Source of the DNA: Candidatus Omnitrophica bacterium UBA1562
GTDB lineage: Bacteria > Omnitrophota > Gorgyraeia > Gygaellales > Profunditerraquicolaceae
Reading direction: 5' to 3'
DNA: 17,251 bases
Assembly: GCA_002322525.1 (NCBI GenBank)
Contig: DCOU01000135.1
Location: 582-17,832 of the forward strand
Below, piece after piece: positions 1 through 6,328 of this stretch; the stretch's first letter is position 1; the number at the start of each line of letters is the position of its first letter. Below the pieces are notes generated by a model. The model was not told the DNA's origin. It did not search any database and worked only from the letters and a program-made list of their open reading frames with translations. The position numbers and the translations under genes are program-made.

Positions 1-32
1 CGCCAAATGGCGGGGTGCCGCCATAGGCGGCA
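1..32. repeat. Two tandem GC-rich perfect hairpins inside the prepilin peptidase gene
   Basis: CGCCA-AA-TGGCG (1-12) is followed three bases later by TGCCGCC-ATA-GGCGGCA (16-32). Both are perfect stems with loops of 2-3 bases, much more GC-rich than the surrounding gene. They encode the loop after the first catalytic segment of the peptidase. They could be the edge of an inserted palindromic element, but the window ends here. Confidence 0.6.
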
Positions 33-471
33 TGGGTTTTAAGTTAAAACCTTTAATCGCAGTTAATATGAATCCGAAGATAATGCCGCCGACAGAAATC
101 TCATCAGGGATAATGCGGTGCTGGATATCTACAAATGTGGCAATAATTAAACCGCAAATAAAAACACAAAAAATAAAAAAATCGTAACTTAATCTATAGC
201 GGTTAAAAACCACAAGAAACATTAGCGCTGTCAATAACTCAACCGTCGGATATCTCAGCGATATTCTCTCTTTGCAAAAACGGCACTTTCCTTTTAAGAT
301 GATGTAGCTTAAAAATGGTATATTGTCATACGTAGGGATTTTCTTTTTGCATTTAGGGCAATGCGAGTGCGGCCAAACAATAGATTCGCCCAGCGGCATC
401 CTGTGGATACACACATTCAGGAAACTCCCCACAATAGAACCAAAGATAAATGCTAATATCTTACCTATCAT
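1..471 (-). CDS. pilD: Prepilin peptidase (A24 family), 5' part only; gene continues off the left edge
   Basis: This reading frame is too near the edge to be closed, but it translates without a stop for 157 codons from an ATG at 471-469. An N-terminal hydrophobic helix carries the GSFLNVCIHRMP signature typical of bifunctional type IV prepilin leader peptidases/N-methylases. Four cysteines follow as CPKC (38-41) and CRFC (63-66), the paired CxxC motif of the cytoplasmic domain. The segment VDIQHRIIPDE (114-124) contains the first catalytic aspartate (D115); the second, in the GGGD motif, lies beyond the window. The family cleaves and methylates type IV pilin-like precursors at the inner membrane. 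The start overlaps the aroE stop as ATGA, with no clear Shine-Dalgarno site, so translation is probably coupled to aroE. The last visible codons (about 147-157) are made of two small hairpins, reported separately. Family assignment is firm; pilus versus type II secretion substrate cannot be decided. Confidence 0.9.
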   Translation of the reverse strand, partial: MIGKILAFIFGSIVGSFLNVCIHRMPLGESIVWPHSHCPKCKKKIPTYDNIPFLSYIILKGKCRFCKERISLRYPTVELLTALMFLVVFNRYRLSYDFFIFCVFICGLIIATFVDIQHRIIPDEISVGGIIFGFILTAIKGFNLKPMPPMAAPRHLA

Positions 472-1394
472 AATTTATTGACCGTTTCGTTTAAAGCCTG
501 CCGCATTATCTCAATTGGTGCGGTCTTGCCTGTAAAAATTTCAAAGGAACGCACCCCTTGATACAGAAGCATACCCAATCCTTCCTTGGCGATACATCCT
601 TTTTCTCGAGCATCTTTAATTAGTTGCGTTTGGCGGTTATATACTACATCATAAACATATAATCCCTTGTAAAGCAAATCCTTATCAATCACAGAACCAT
701 CATTTTCTTTCATGCCCATGGGCGTGGCATTAACTAATAAATGGCAGCCTCTTATAATAGAAGGCATTTCTTTATACCCAATAAATTTTAATTTTGTGTG
801 TCTGTCTAAAGCCGGGATTTGTTTAAAATGTTTTTCTGCTGAATCCATCGCTTCACTACTAATATCATTTATATATATATTAATGATGCCTAGCATATAG
901 CTTAAAGCAGCAATAATCGCCCTGCCTGCGCCGCCGCAGCCGATAATAAGTACGTTTTTCCCCTTAGGGTCAAATTTTAAATCTCTTTTTAAGGCTGCCC
1001 TAAAACCGCTGGCATCAGTATTATCATAATCTAATTTATCTCCATTCCTTTTTACTGTATTAACAGCTCCGGATACATTAACGTAGAAGTTGTCGGGGAA
1101 GGGAAATTTTTTTTCTAATATTTCTTTGGCTCTTACCTTATGAGGAATAGTAATATTAAAACCCAATACATCTGCGGCACGAATAGAATTATTATTTGTA
1201 TCTTTAAATATCTCATTTGAGTTAAGGAGAAAACCTTCAAGCCTGTCCGGTATTACCTCAAACAAGCGGTATTCGGCATCATAATTAATTTCTCCGTTTC
1301 GTTTGAGGTAATTAAATGCTGCATTGTGCATGGCGGGCGAGAGGCTGTGTTTGACAGGGTATCCGATTAGGCCATAGATTTTAGGTGGGGTCAT
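468..1394 (-). CDS. aroE: Shikimate dehydrogenase (NADP+)
   Basis: AroE reduces 3-dehydroshikimate to shikimate with NADPH, the fourth step of the chorismate pathway, in the cytoplasm. The shikimate-binding SLSP is at 17-20, NITIPHK at 80-86 holds the catalytic lysine, GAVNTV is near 109-114, and NTDASGF at 125-131 has the conserved aspartate (usually NTDG). The Rossmann nucleotide loop GCGGAGRA is at 152-159, the NATPMGM signature is near 222, and the C-terminal glutamine region is LLYQGVRSFE. At 308 residues it is slightly longer than the usual 270-290, mainly through an expanded stretch around 55-78 before NITIPHK. Its ATG (1394-1392) overlaps the leuA stop as ATGA, and its TGA overlaps the next start in the same way, so leuA, aroE and the prepilin peptidase gene look translationally coupled. 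No independent ribosome site is obvious. Confidence 0.96.
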   Translation of the reverse strand: MTPPKIYGLIGYPVKHSLSPAMHNAAFNYLKRNGEINYDAEYRLFEVIPDRLEGFLLNSNEIFKDTNNNSIRAADVLGFNITIPHKVRAKEILEKKFPFPDNFYVNVSGAVNTVKRNGDKLDYDNTDASGFRAALKRDLKFDPKGKNVLIIGCGGAGRAIIAALSYMLGIINIYINDISSEAMDSAEKHFKQIPALDRHTKLKFIGYKEMPSIIRGCHLLVNATPMGMKENDGSVIDKDLLYKGLYVYDVVYNRQTQLIKDAREKGCIAKEGLGMLLYQGVRSFEIFTGKTAPIEIMRQALNETVNKL

Positions 1395-2902
1395 CGCTTA
1401 GATTCTAATTTATTAATCGCATCCAGATATGCCCTTACTGAAGATTCGATTATATCAGTGCTAGAACCTCTACCAGAAGCAGTCTTGCCTTTCGCGTCTA
1501 ATTTAAGACTAACTTTACCCAGGGCATCTTTGCCTGAGGTAACTGCCTCTAAACGATAATCTTGCAGCTTGACCTTTATATTTGTAATTTTGTCTATGGC
1601 TTTAAAACAGGCATCAACTGGACCATCTCCGCCGGAAGAAGTGGCAAGAATCTTACCTTTCTTTTTTAATCTTACTGTTGCTGTGGGCGTAATCTGAGTG
1701 CCCGAGTTAACTTCAAAACTATCTAATTGCCACAGGGGCTTAACTGTTGTCCTTATCTCATCCTCAACTATGGCCATAAGGTCATCATCAAATATATTTT
1801 TCTTTTTATCGGCAAGCTGTTTAAAACGCACAAAGGCTTTATCCAGCTGTTGGGTGGTTAAATGAAAACCAAATGTTTTTAGTCTTTCGTTAAATGCATG
1901 CCGGCCAGAGTGTTTACCCAAAACCAGGCCTACACCGTAAAAACCTACATCCTCTGGTTTTATAATTTCATAAGTAGAGCGCTCCTTTAAGATACCGTCT
2001 TGATGTATCCCTGCTTCGTGCCTAAATGCATTTGTGCCGACAATTGCCTTATTGGGCGCGATGACAAAACCGGTGAGTTTACTTACTAAACGCGATGTCT
2101 TATAAATCTGATTTTTCTTTATATCTGTCTTTAAATTACCGAAAATGTCCTTTCTTGTATCCAAGGCCATGACGATTTCCTCTAAAGAGGCATTGCCTGC
2201 ACGTTCACCTATACCATTAATAGTACATTCCACCTGACGCGCCCCAAATTTTGTTGCCTCTAAAGAATTGGCTACTGCTAGACCTAAATCATTATGGCAG
2301 TGCACAGAAATTATAGCTTTATGGATATTAGGAATATTTTCTTTGATTTCCTTAATTAAACTGCCAAACTCTTGAGGTTCAGCATAACCCACAGTATCAG
2401 GAATATTCACTGTAGTTGCGCCTGCATCAATCACTGCCTCAATAACCTTAAAGAGGAACTCCCTTTCGCTGCGTGAGGCATCCTCAGGAGAAAATTCTAC
2501 ATCGGAGCAATATTTTTTAGCATACTTTACGCAGGAAACTGCCAGGCGTAAAATTTCATCTTCTGCCTTCTCTAATTTATATTTCATATGTATCTTGGAG
2601 GTAGCCAAGAATACGTGTATGCGCGGCCTCAAAGAGAATTTTATGGCCTGATAGGCAGCATCGATATCTTTCTTAATTGCCCTGGCTAAACCACAGATAA
2701 CCGGGCCTTTTACGGACTTAGCAATTGCTTTGACTGCCTGGAAATCTCCTTTTGAAGAGATAGGAAAACCTGCCTCAATTATATCTACGCCTAAGCGAGT
2801 AAGCGCATCGGCAACTTCTAATTTTTCCTTCTGGTTTAAAGAAGCCCCTGGCGCCTGCTCTCCATCGCGCAGTGTCGTATCAAATATTATAATTTTTTCC
2901 AT
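1391..2902 (-). CDS. leuA: 2-isopropylmalate synthase
   Basis: LeuA condenses acetyl-CoA with 2-oxoisovalerate, the first committed step of leucine synthesis. The N-terminal TIM barrel starts with DTTLRDGEQAPGAS (8-21). Metal ligands appear in HCHND (201-205), with the companion asparagine in GERAGNAS (232-239). The flexible substrate region HEAGIHQDG is at 295-303. The C-terminal third, with GDGPVDACFKAID, is the LeuA regulatory domain that binds leucine in the family, so feedback inhibition is likely. The length of 503 residues is normal. Upstream lies ilvC, which feeds the 2-oxoisovalerate branch. The ATG at 2902-2900 is preceded by only four A residues and then a heptamer array, with no recognisable Shine-Dalgarno site. 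Homocitrate or citramalate synthase is a less likely alternative given the ilv context. Confidence 0.96.
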   Translation of the reverse strand: MEKIIIFDTTLRDGEQAPGASLNQKEKLEVADALTRLGVDIIEAGFPISSKGDFQAVKAIAKSVKGPVICGLARAIKKDIDAAYQAIKFSLRPRIHVFLATSKIHMKYKLEKAEDEILRLAVSCVKYAKKYCSDVEFSPEDASRSEREFLFKVIEAVIDAGATTVNIPDTVGYAEPQEFGSLIKEIKENIPNIHKAIISVHCHNDLGLAVANSLEATKFGARQVECTINGIGERAGNASLEEIVMALDTRKDIFGNLKTDIKKNQIYKTSRLVSKLTGFVIAPNKAIVGTNAFRHEAGIHQDGILKERSTYEIIKPEDVGFYGVGLVLGKHSGRHAFNERLKTFGFHLTTQQLDKAFVRFKQLADKKKNIFDDDLMAIVEDEIRTTVKPLWQLDSFEVNSGTQITPTATVRLKKKGKILATSSGGDGPVDACFKAIDKITNIKVKLQDYRLEAVTSGKDALGKVSLKLDAKGKTASGRGSSTDIIESSVRAYLDAINKLESKR

Positions 2903-2906
2903 TTTT

Positions 2907-2941
2907 ACTATGAACTATGAACTAATAACTATGAACTATTT
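2907..2941. repeat. Heptamer tandem array ACTATGA filling the ilvC-leuA junction
   Basis: Five consecutive 7-base units read ACTATGA, ACTATGA, ACTAATA, ACTATGA, ACTATTT on the plus strand, with no spacer bases. The last unit contains the ilvC stop codon (TAG on the minus strand, 2938-2936). The first unit ends four bases from the leuA start. The array therefore makes up essentially the whole intergenic region. Confidence 0.9.
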
Positions 2942-3928
2942 ACGCATCCAAGGCATCATTTCTCTTAGCTGTTGCCCGACTTTTTCTATTTGGTGCTCAT
3001 CTGCCTCTTTTAACAATCTATTAAAATTCGGCCGGCCTGCTTCATTCTCTCTAATCCATTCTCTGGCGAATTTACCTTTCTGGATTTCTTTTAAGATTTT
3101 ACGCATTTCTTTTCTGGTTCTCTCGGTAATTATTCTTTTACCTCTGGTTAAATCTCCGTAGCAGGCAGTATTCGAAACCCGACGGCGCATACCCGATATA
3201 CCTGTCTCCTGAATAAGATCAGTAATGAGTTTCAATTCATGCAATACTTCAAAATAAGCAATCTCAGGTTGATATCCTGCTTCAATTAAAGTATCGAATC
3301 CAGCTTTAATCAATTCAGTTACGCCGCCGCAAAGAACCGTCTGTTCACCAAAAAGGTCGGTCTCTGTCTCTTCTTTAAAAGTCGTCTCAATTACTCCCGC
3401 CTTAGTGGCACCCAGCGCCTTGGCATAGGCTAAAGCCAATTTTAGAGCCTCTCCTGTGGCATCCTGAAATACTGCTACTAAAGAAGGCACGCCTTTACCT
3501 TCTTCATACATCTTCCTGACTAAAGCGCCCGGGCCCTTAGGGGCAACCATAAATACATCTACTTTTTTAGGCGGCTTTATTTGTTTAAAATGGATATTAA
3601 AGCCGTGAGAAAAACACAATGCCTTTCCCTTTGTTAGATTTGGTTTAATGGCTTCTTTATATACCTTTGCCTGAACATGGTCCTGGGTTAAAATCTGAAT
3701 AATATCAGAAGCCTTGGCTGCCTCAGACGCGGCAACAGGATTAAACCCATCTTTTTGGGCCTGTTCGTAGTTGGGTGTACCTTCGAGTTCTGAAACCACT
3801 AGCTTACAACCTGAATCGCGTAGACAAAGCGCCTGGCCTCGGCCTTGGATACCATAACCGATAATCGCAATTGTCTTATCTTTTAAAAGATTTAAATCCG
3901 CATCCTGATCATAATAAATCTTTGCCAT
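2936..3928 (-). CDS. ilvC: Ketol-acid reductoisomerase, class I
   Basis: IlvC isomerises and reduces acetolactate (or acetohydroxybutyrate) to the dihydroxy acid. The 330-residue length fits class I. The Rossmann loop GYGIQGRG is at 24-31, the catalytic histidine is in FSHGF (H108), and MVAPKGPG is at 127-134. Magnesium-binding acids appear as D191 and E195 in ETDLFGEQ and as E227 and E231 in YFEVLHELK, with the substrate serine in RRRVSNTA (S252). The cofactor-specificity loop at 45-54 reads VSELEGTPNY rather than the common GLRxGSxSW. The arginine and serines that grip the NADPH 2'-phosphate are missing and an acidic residue is present, so NADH use is possible (inference). A good ribosome site (AGGGGGT) lies about 6 bases before the ATG. 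ilvN is upstream and leuA downstream. Confidence 0.97.
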   Translation of the reverse strand: MAKIYYDQDADLNLLKDKTIAIIGYGIQGRGQALCLRDSGCKLVVSELEGTPNYEQAQKDGFNPVAASEAAKASDIIQILTQDHVQAKVYKEAIKPNLTKGKALCFSHGFNIHFKQIKPPKKVDVFMVAPKGPGALVRKMYEEGKGVPSLVAVFQDATGEALKLALAYAKALGATKAGVIETTFKEETETDLFGEQTVLCGGVTELIKAGFDTLIEAGYQPEIAYFEVLHELKLITDLIQETGISGMRRRVSNTACYGDLTRGKRIITERTRKEMRKILKEIQKGKFAREWIRENEAGRPNFNRLLKEADEHQIEKVGQQLREMMPWMRK

Positions 3929-3961
3929 TTCTACCCCCTTTCTTAATTCAATCCATTACGA

Positions 3962-3996
3962 GTTACTAGTTACTAACTTACTAGTTACTGATTAAT
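3962..3996. repeat. Heptamer tandem array GTTACTA between ilvN and ilvC
   Basis: Plus-strand units are GTTACTA, GTTACTA, ACTTACTA (one base longer), GTTACTG and ATTAATA. The ilvN stop codon (TAA, 3994-3992) is inside the last unit. The units are partly self-complementary (AGTTA-G-TAACT). The rest of the junction (3929-3961) holds the ilvC ribosome site and nothing else recognisable. Confidence 0.85.
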
Positions 3997-4465
3997 ACCC
4001 CATAGCAACCCTACCTGTCCTTACCAGCTCTTTAATTCCGAATTGATCCAGATCTTGAAGCAATCGCTTAATCTTTTCCTGTTCATCCACAGCCTCAATA
4101 ATCGCAACATCGCCCTTGTGTTGAATCATTTTAGCTACATATTTATTTAAAATATCCTCTAATTCAGTTTCCTCCTTTGCCGAATACTTAACCTTTACTA
4201 AAATGAGTTCTCTATTGATGTGCTCTTTTTTAGTAAAGTCTGTAACCGTAATCACATCTATAAGTTTATTTAGTTGTTTTTTAATCTGCTCCAGTATTTT
4301 TTCATCTCCTGCTTCTACCACCATTATCAAATAAGAGATAGCCGGATCCAATGTTTCGCTAACAGATAAAGAAGCGATATTATAGCCCCGTGCGCTGAAT
4401 AAACCTGCGATGCGCGCCAAAACCCCGAACTTATTTTCAACTAAGACTGAAATTGTATGTCTCAT
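3992..4465 (-). CDS. ilvN: Acetolactate synthase small (regulatory) subunit
   Basis: This is the regulatory subunit of acetohydroxyacid synthase; it activates the IlvB catalytic subunit and confers valine feedback inhibition. The N-terminal ACT domain (about 1-78) begins MRHTISVLVENKFGVL. N11, G14 and N29 match the valine-site residues known from the E. coli small subunits, so feedback sensitivity is likely. A second ACT-like domain follows (about 80-155), and the 157-residue length is typical of the IlvH/IlvN family. It lies directly downstream of ilvB, its partner, and upstream of ilvC. An AGGAG about 12 bases before the ATG is a rather distant ribosome site. The symbol ilvH would serve equally well. 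Confidence 0.95.
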   Translation of the reverse strand: MRHTISVLVENKFGVLARIAGLFSARGYNIASLSVSETLDPAISYLIMVVEAGDEKILEQIKKQLNKLIDVITVTDFTKKEHINRELILVKVKYSAKEETELEDILNKYVAKMIQHKGDVAIIEAVDEQEKIKRLLQDLDQFGIKELVRTGRVAMGY

Positions 4466-4483
4466 TCGTCGCTATCGCTCCTC

Positions 4484-4575
4484 TTAACACGAATTTCCAC
4501 GAATTTTTATCGAATTAACACGAATAACTCATAATATTCGTGATAATTCGGCTTTTGATTCGTGTTTATTCGTGC
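4484..4575. repeat. Inverted arrays of CACGAATT units between ilvB and ilvN
   Basis: The left arm (4484-4527) repeats AACACGAATT, TCCACGAATT, ATCGAATT and AACACGAAT. The right arm (4536-4574) repeats the complement as ATTCGTG, AATTCG, ATTCGTG and ATTCGTG. The arms can fold on each other into a long imperfect hairpin. The array ends at the ilvB stop codon (TAA, 4578-4576). Confidence 0.85.
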
Positions 4576-6240
4576 TTAAGCCATACCTCCAATCATCCGA
4601 TTTATCGCTTCGCCTGCTGGCACCATGGGAAAGACATTCTCTTCCGGCTCGATATGAAAATCAATAAATACGGTGTTATCTACGGAGAGGGCTTTCTCAA
4701 TTGCCGGCCGCACTTCTTCTTTTTTTGTAACGCGGATACCTGCGGCGCCGTAACTTTCCGCTAATTTCACAAAATCAGGATTATAAAGGCTGGTGTAAGA
4801 ATAACGCTTTTTGTAGAATAATTCCTGCCATTGCCTGACCATGCCTAAATAACCATTATTTAAAATTGCCACCTTTACATTTATTTTGTTCGAGACGCAA
4901 GTAGCCAGTTCCTGTATATTCATCTGGATTGAGCCGTCGCCTGCGATATCAAAAACTAAACTTTGCGGGCAGCCTATTTTAGCGCCCATAGCAGCAGGAA
5001 AACCAAAACCCATCGTGCCTAATCCGCCGCTTGATATAAATGTGCGCGGATGGTTATACTTATACCATTGGCATGCCCACATCTGATTCTGGCCGACTTC
5101 CGTAGTAATAATGGCTTCTCCGCCAGTAGCTTCGTAAATTTGTTCAATAACGTATTGCGGTTTAATTTTAACGTCATCTTTATATTGCAATGGATATTTT
5201 TTCTTCCAAGCCTCAACGGTCGCCAGCCACACTGATGTATCGGGAACCTCTTTAATCTCTTCCGATAACTGTCCCAAAACATTTTTGGCATCGCCTACAA
5301 TAGGAATATCCACGCTTACATTTTTGCTAATGGAAGCCGGGTCAATATCAATATGGACAATCTTGGCATGCGGTGCAAAGACATCAAGCCTGCCGGTTAC
5401 GCGGTCATCAAAACGCGCACCCACGGCAATAATTAAATCCGCCTCCATTATGGCATGATTAGCATAGGCTGTGCCGTGCATACCCAGCATCCCTAAAGAA
5501 AGTCCATGCGTTCCCGGAAAACCGCCTAAACCCATAAGCGTCATGGTTACAGGCGCCTGAATTTTCTCGGCTAATTCTTTTAACTCATGATGAGCCCCTG
5601 AGGTGATAATACCACCGCCGGCATAGATAATTGGTTTCTTGGATTGAGCGATTAGCTTAGCTGCTTTCTTGATCTGTCCGGGATGGCCAAAGTAGGTGGG
5701 TTTGTACCCCCGGATATCTACTTCCTCTGGCCAGATGAATTCTATATCCTGCTGTTGAACATCTACAGGAATATCAATTAACACCGGACCAGGTCGGCCG
5801 GTTGAAGCAATATAGAATGCCTCGCGTATAATTCTGGCTAAATCCTTGGTGTCTTTAACTAAATAATTGTGTTTGGTTATCGGCCGCGTAATACCCGTAA
5901 TGTCTGCTTCCTGAAATGCATCATTACCAATTAAAAGAGTTCTAACCTGGCCAGTAATAGCCACAATAGGAATAGAATCCATATAAGCATTGGCAATACC
6001 GGTAGTGAGATTGGCCGCGCCAGGGCCTGAGGTAGCAATACAGACTCCGACTTTGCCGGTTGCCCGGGCATATCCGTCAGCAGCATGGGCTGCGCCTTGT
6101 TCATGACGGGTCAAAATGAATCTTAAGGGCGCATCATACAATCTATCAAATATAGGTAACACCGCCCCACCCGGATAGCCGAACATCACCTGAACGCCTT
6201 CGCGCTTTAAGCACTCAATAAGAATTTGTGCACCTGTCAT
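4576..6240 (-). CDS. ilvB: Acetolactate synthase large (catalytic) subunit
   Basis: IlvB is the thiamine-diphosphate enzyme that joins two pyruvates to acetolactate (or pyruvate and 2-oxobutyrate), the entry step to valine, leucine and isoleucine. The N-terminal pyrimidine-binding domain has FGYPGGAVLP (20-29) and the activating glutamate E47 in RHEQGAAHAADGYAR. The central FAD/transhydrogenase-like domain follows. The C-terminal diphosphate-binding domain has the GDG...NN motif (GDGS at 434-437, NN at 461-462). The length of 554 residues is standard. PEENVFPMVPAG near the C-terminus is typical of true acetohydroxyacid synthases rather than other ThDP enzymes, and the small subunit next door supports this. 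The start at 6240 fits the MTGAQILIECL beginning. No strong Shine-Dalgarno site is visible; the sequence upstream is the repeat array of the ilvD-ilvB junction. Confidence 0.97.
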   Translation of the reverse strand: MTGAQILIECLKREGVQVMFGYPGGAVLPIFDRLYDAPLRFILTRHEQGAAHAADGYARATGKVGVCIATSGPGAANLTTGIANAYMDSIPIVAITGQVRTLLIGNDAFQEADITGITRPITKHNYLVKDTKDLARIIREAFYIASTGRPGPVLIDIPVDVQQQDIEFIWPEEVDIRGYKPTYFGHPGQIKKAAKLIAQSKKPIIYAGGGIITSGAHHELKELAEKIQAPVTMTLMGLGGFPGTHGLSLGMLGMHGTAYANHAIMEADLIIAVGARFDDRVTGRLDVFAPHAKIVHIDIDPASISKNVSVDIPIVGDAKNVLGQLSEEIKEVPDTSVWLATVEAWKKKYPLQYKDDVKIKPQYVIEQIYEATGGEAIITTEVGQNQMWACQWYKYNHPRTFISSGGLGTMGFGFPAAMGAKIGCPQSLVFDIAGDGSIQMNIQELATCVSNKINVKVAILNNGYLGMVRQWQELFYKKRYSYTSLYNPDFVKLAESYGAAGIRVTKKEEVRPAIEKALSVDNTVFIDFHIEPEENVFPMVPAGEAINRMIGGMA

Positions 6241-6242
6241 GT

Positions 6243-6328
6243 CTTTAAATGTTAAAAAGGTTAAGAAAGTTACTTTTATTTTTATGCAACCTCCTTAACA
6301 TCCTTAACTTCCTTAACATCTTTAACCT
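6243..6328. repeat. Inverted arrays of 9-base TTAAC units between ilvD and ilvB
   Basis: The right arm is four 9-mers: CCTTAACAT (6293), CCTTAACTT (6302), CCTTAACAT (6311), CTTTAACCT (6320). The left arm (6243-6272) carries the complement in GTTAAAAAGG, TTAAGAAAG and TTA. The arms flank about 20 unique bases and can pair as an AT-rich hairpin. The last base of the array is in the ilvD stop codon (TGA, 6330-6328). Confidence 0.85.

Noticed and set aside
2730..3161. A 143-codon plus-strand frame across the leuA-ilvC junction
   Set aside because: It spans antisense sequence of two clear genes plus the heptamer array; its repeated residues simply translate that array.
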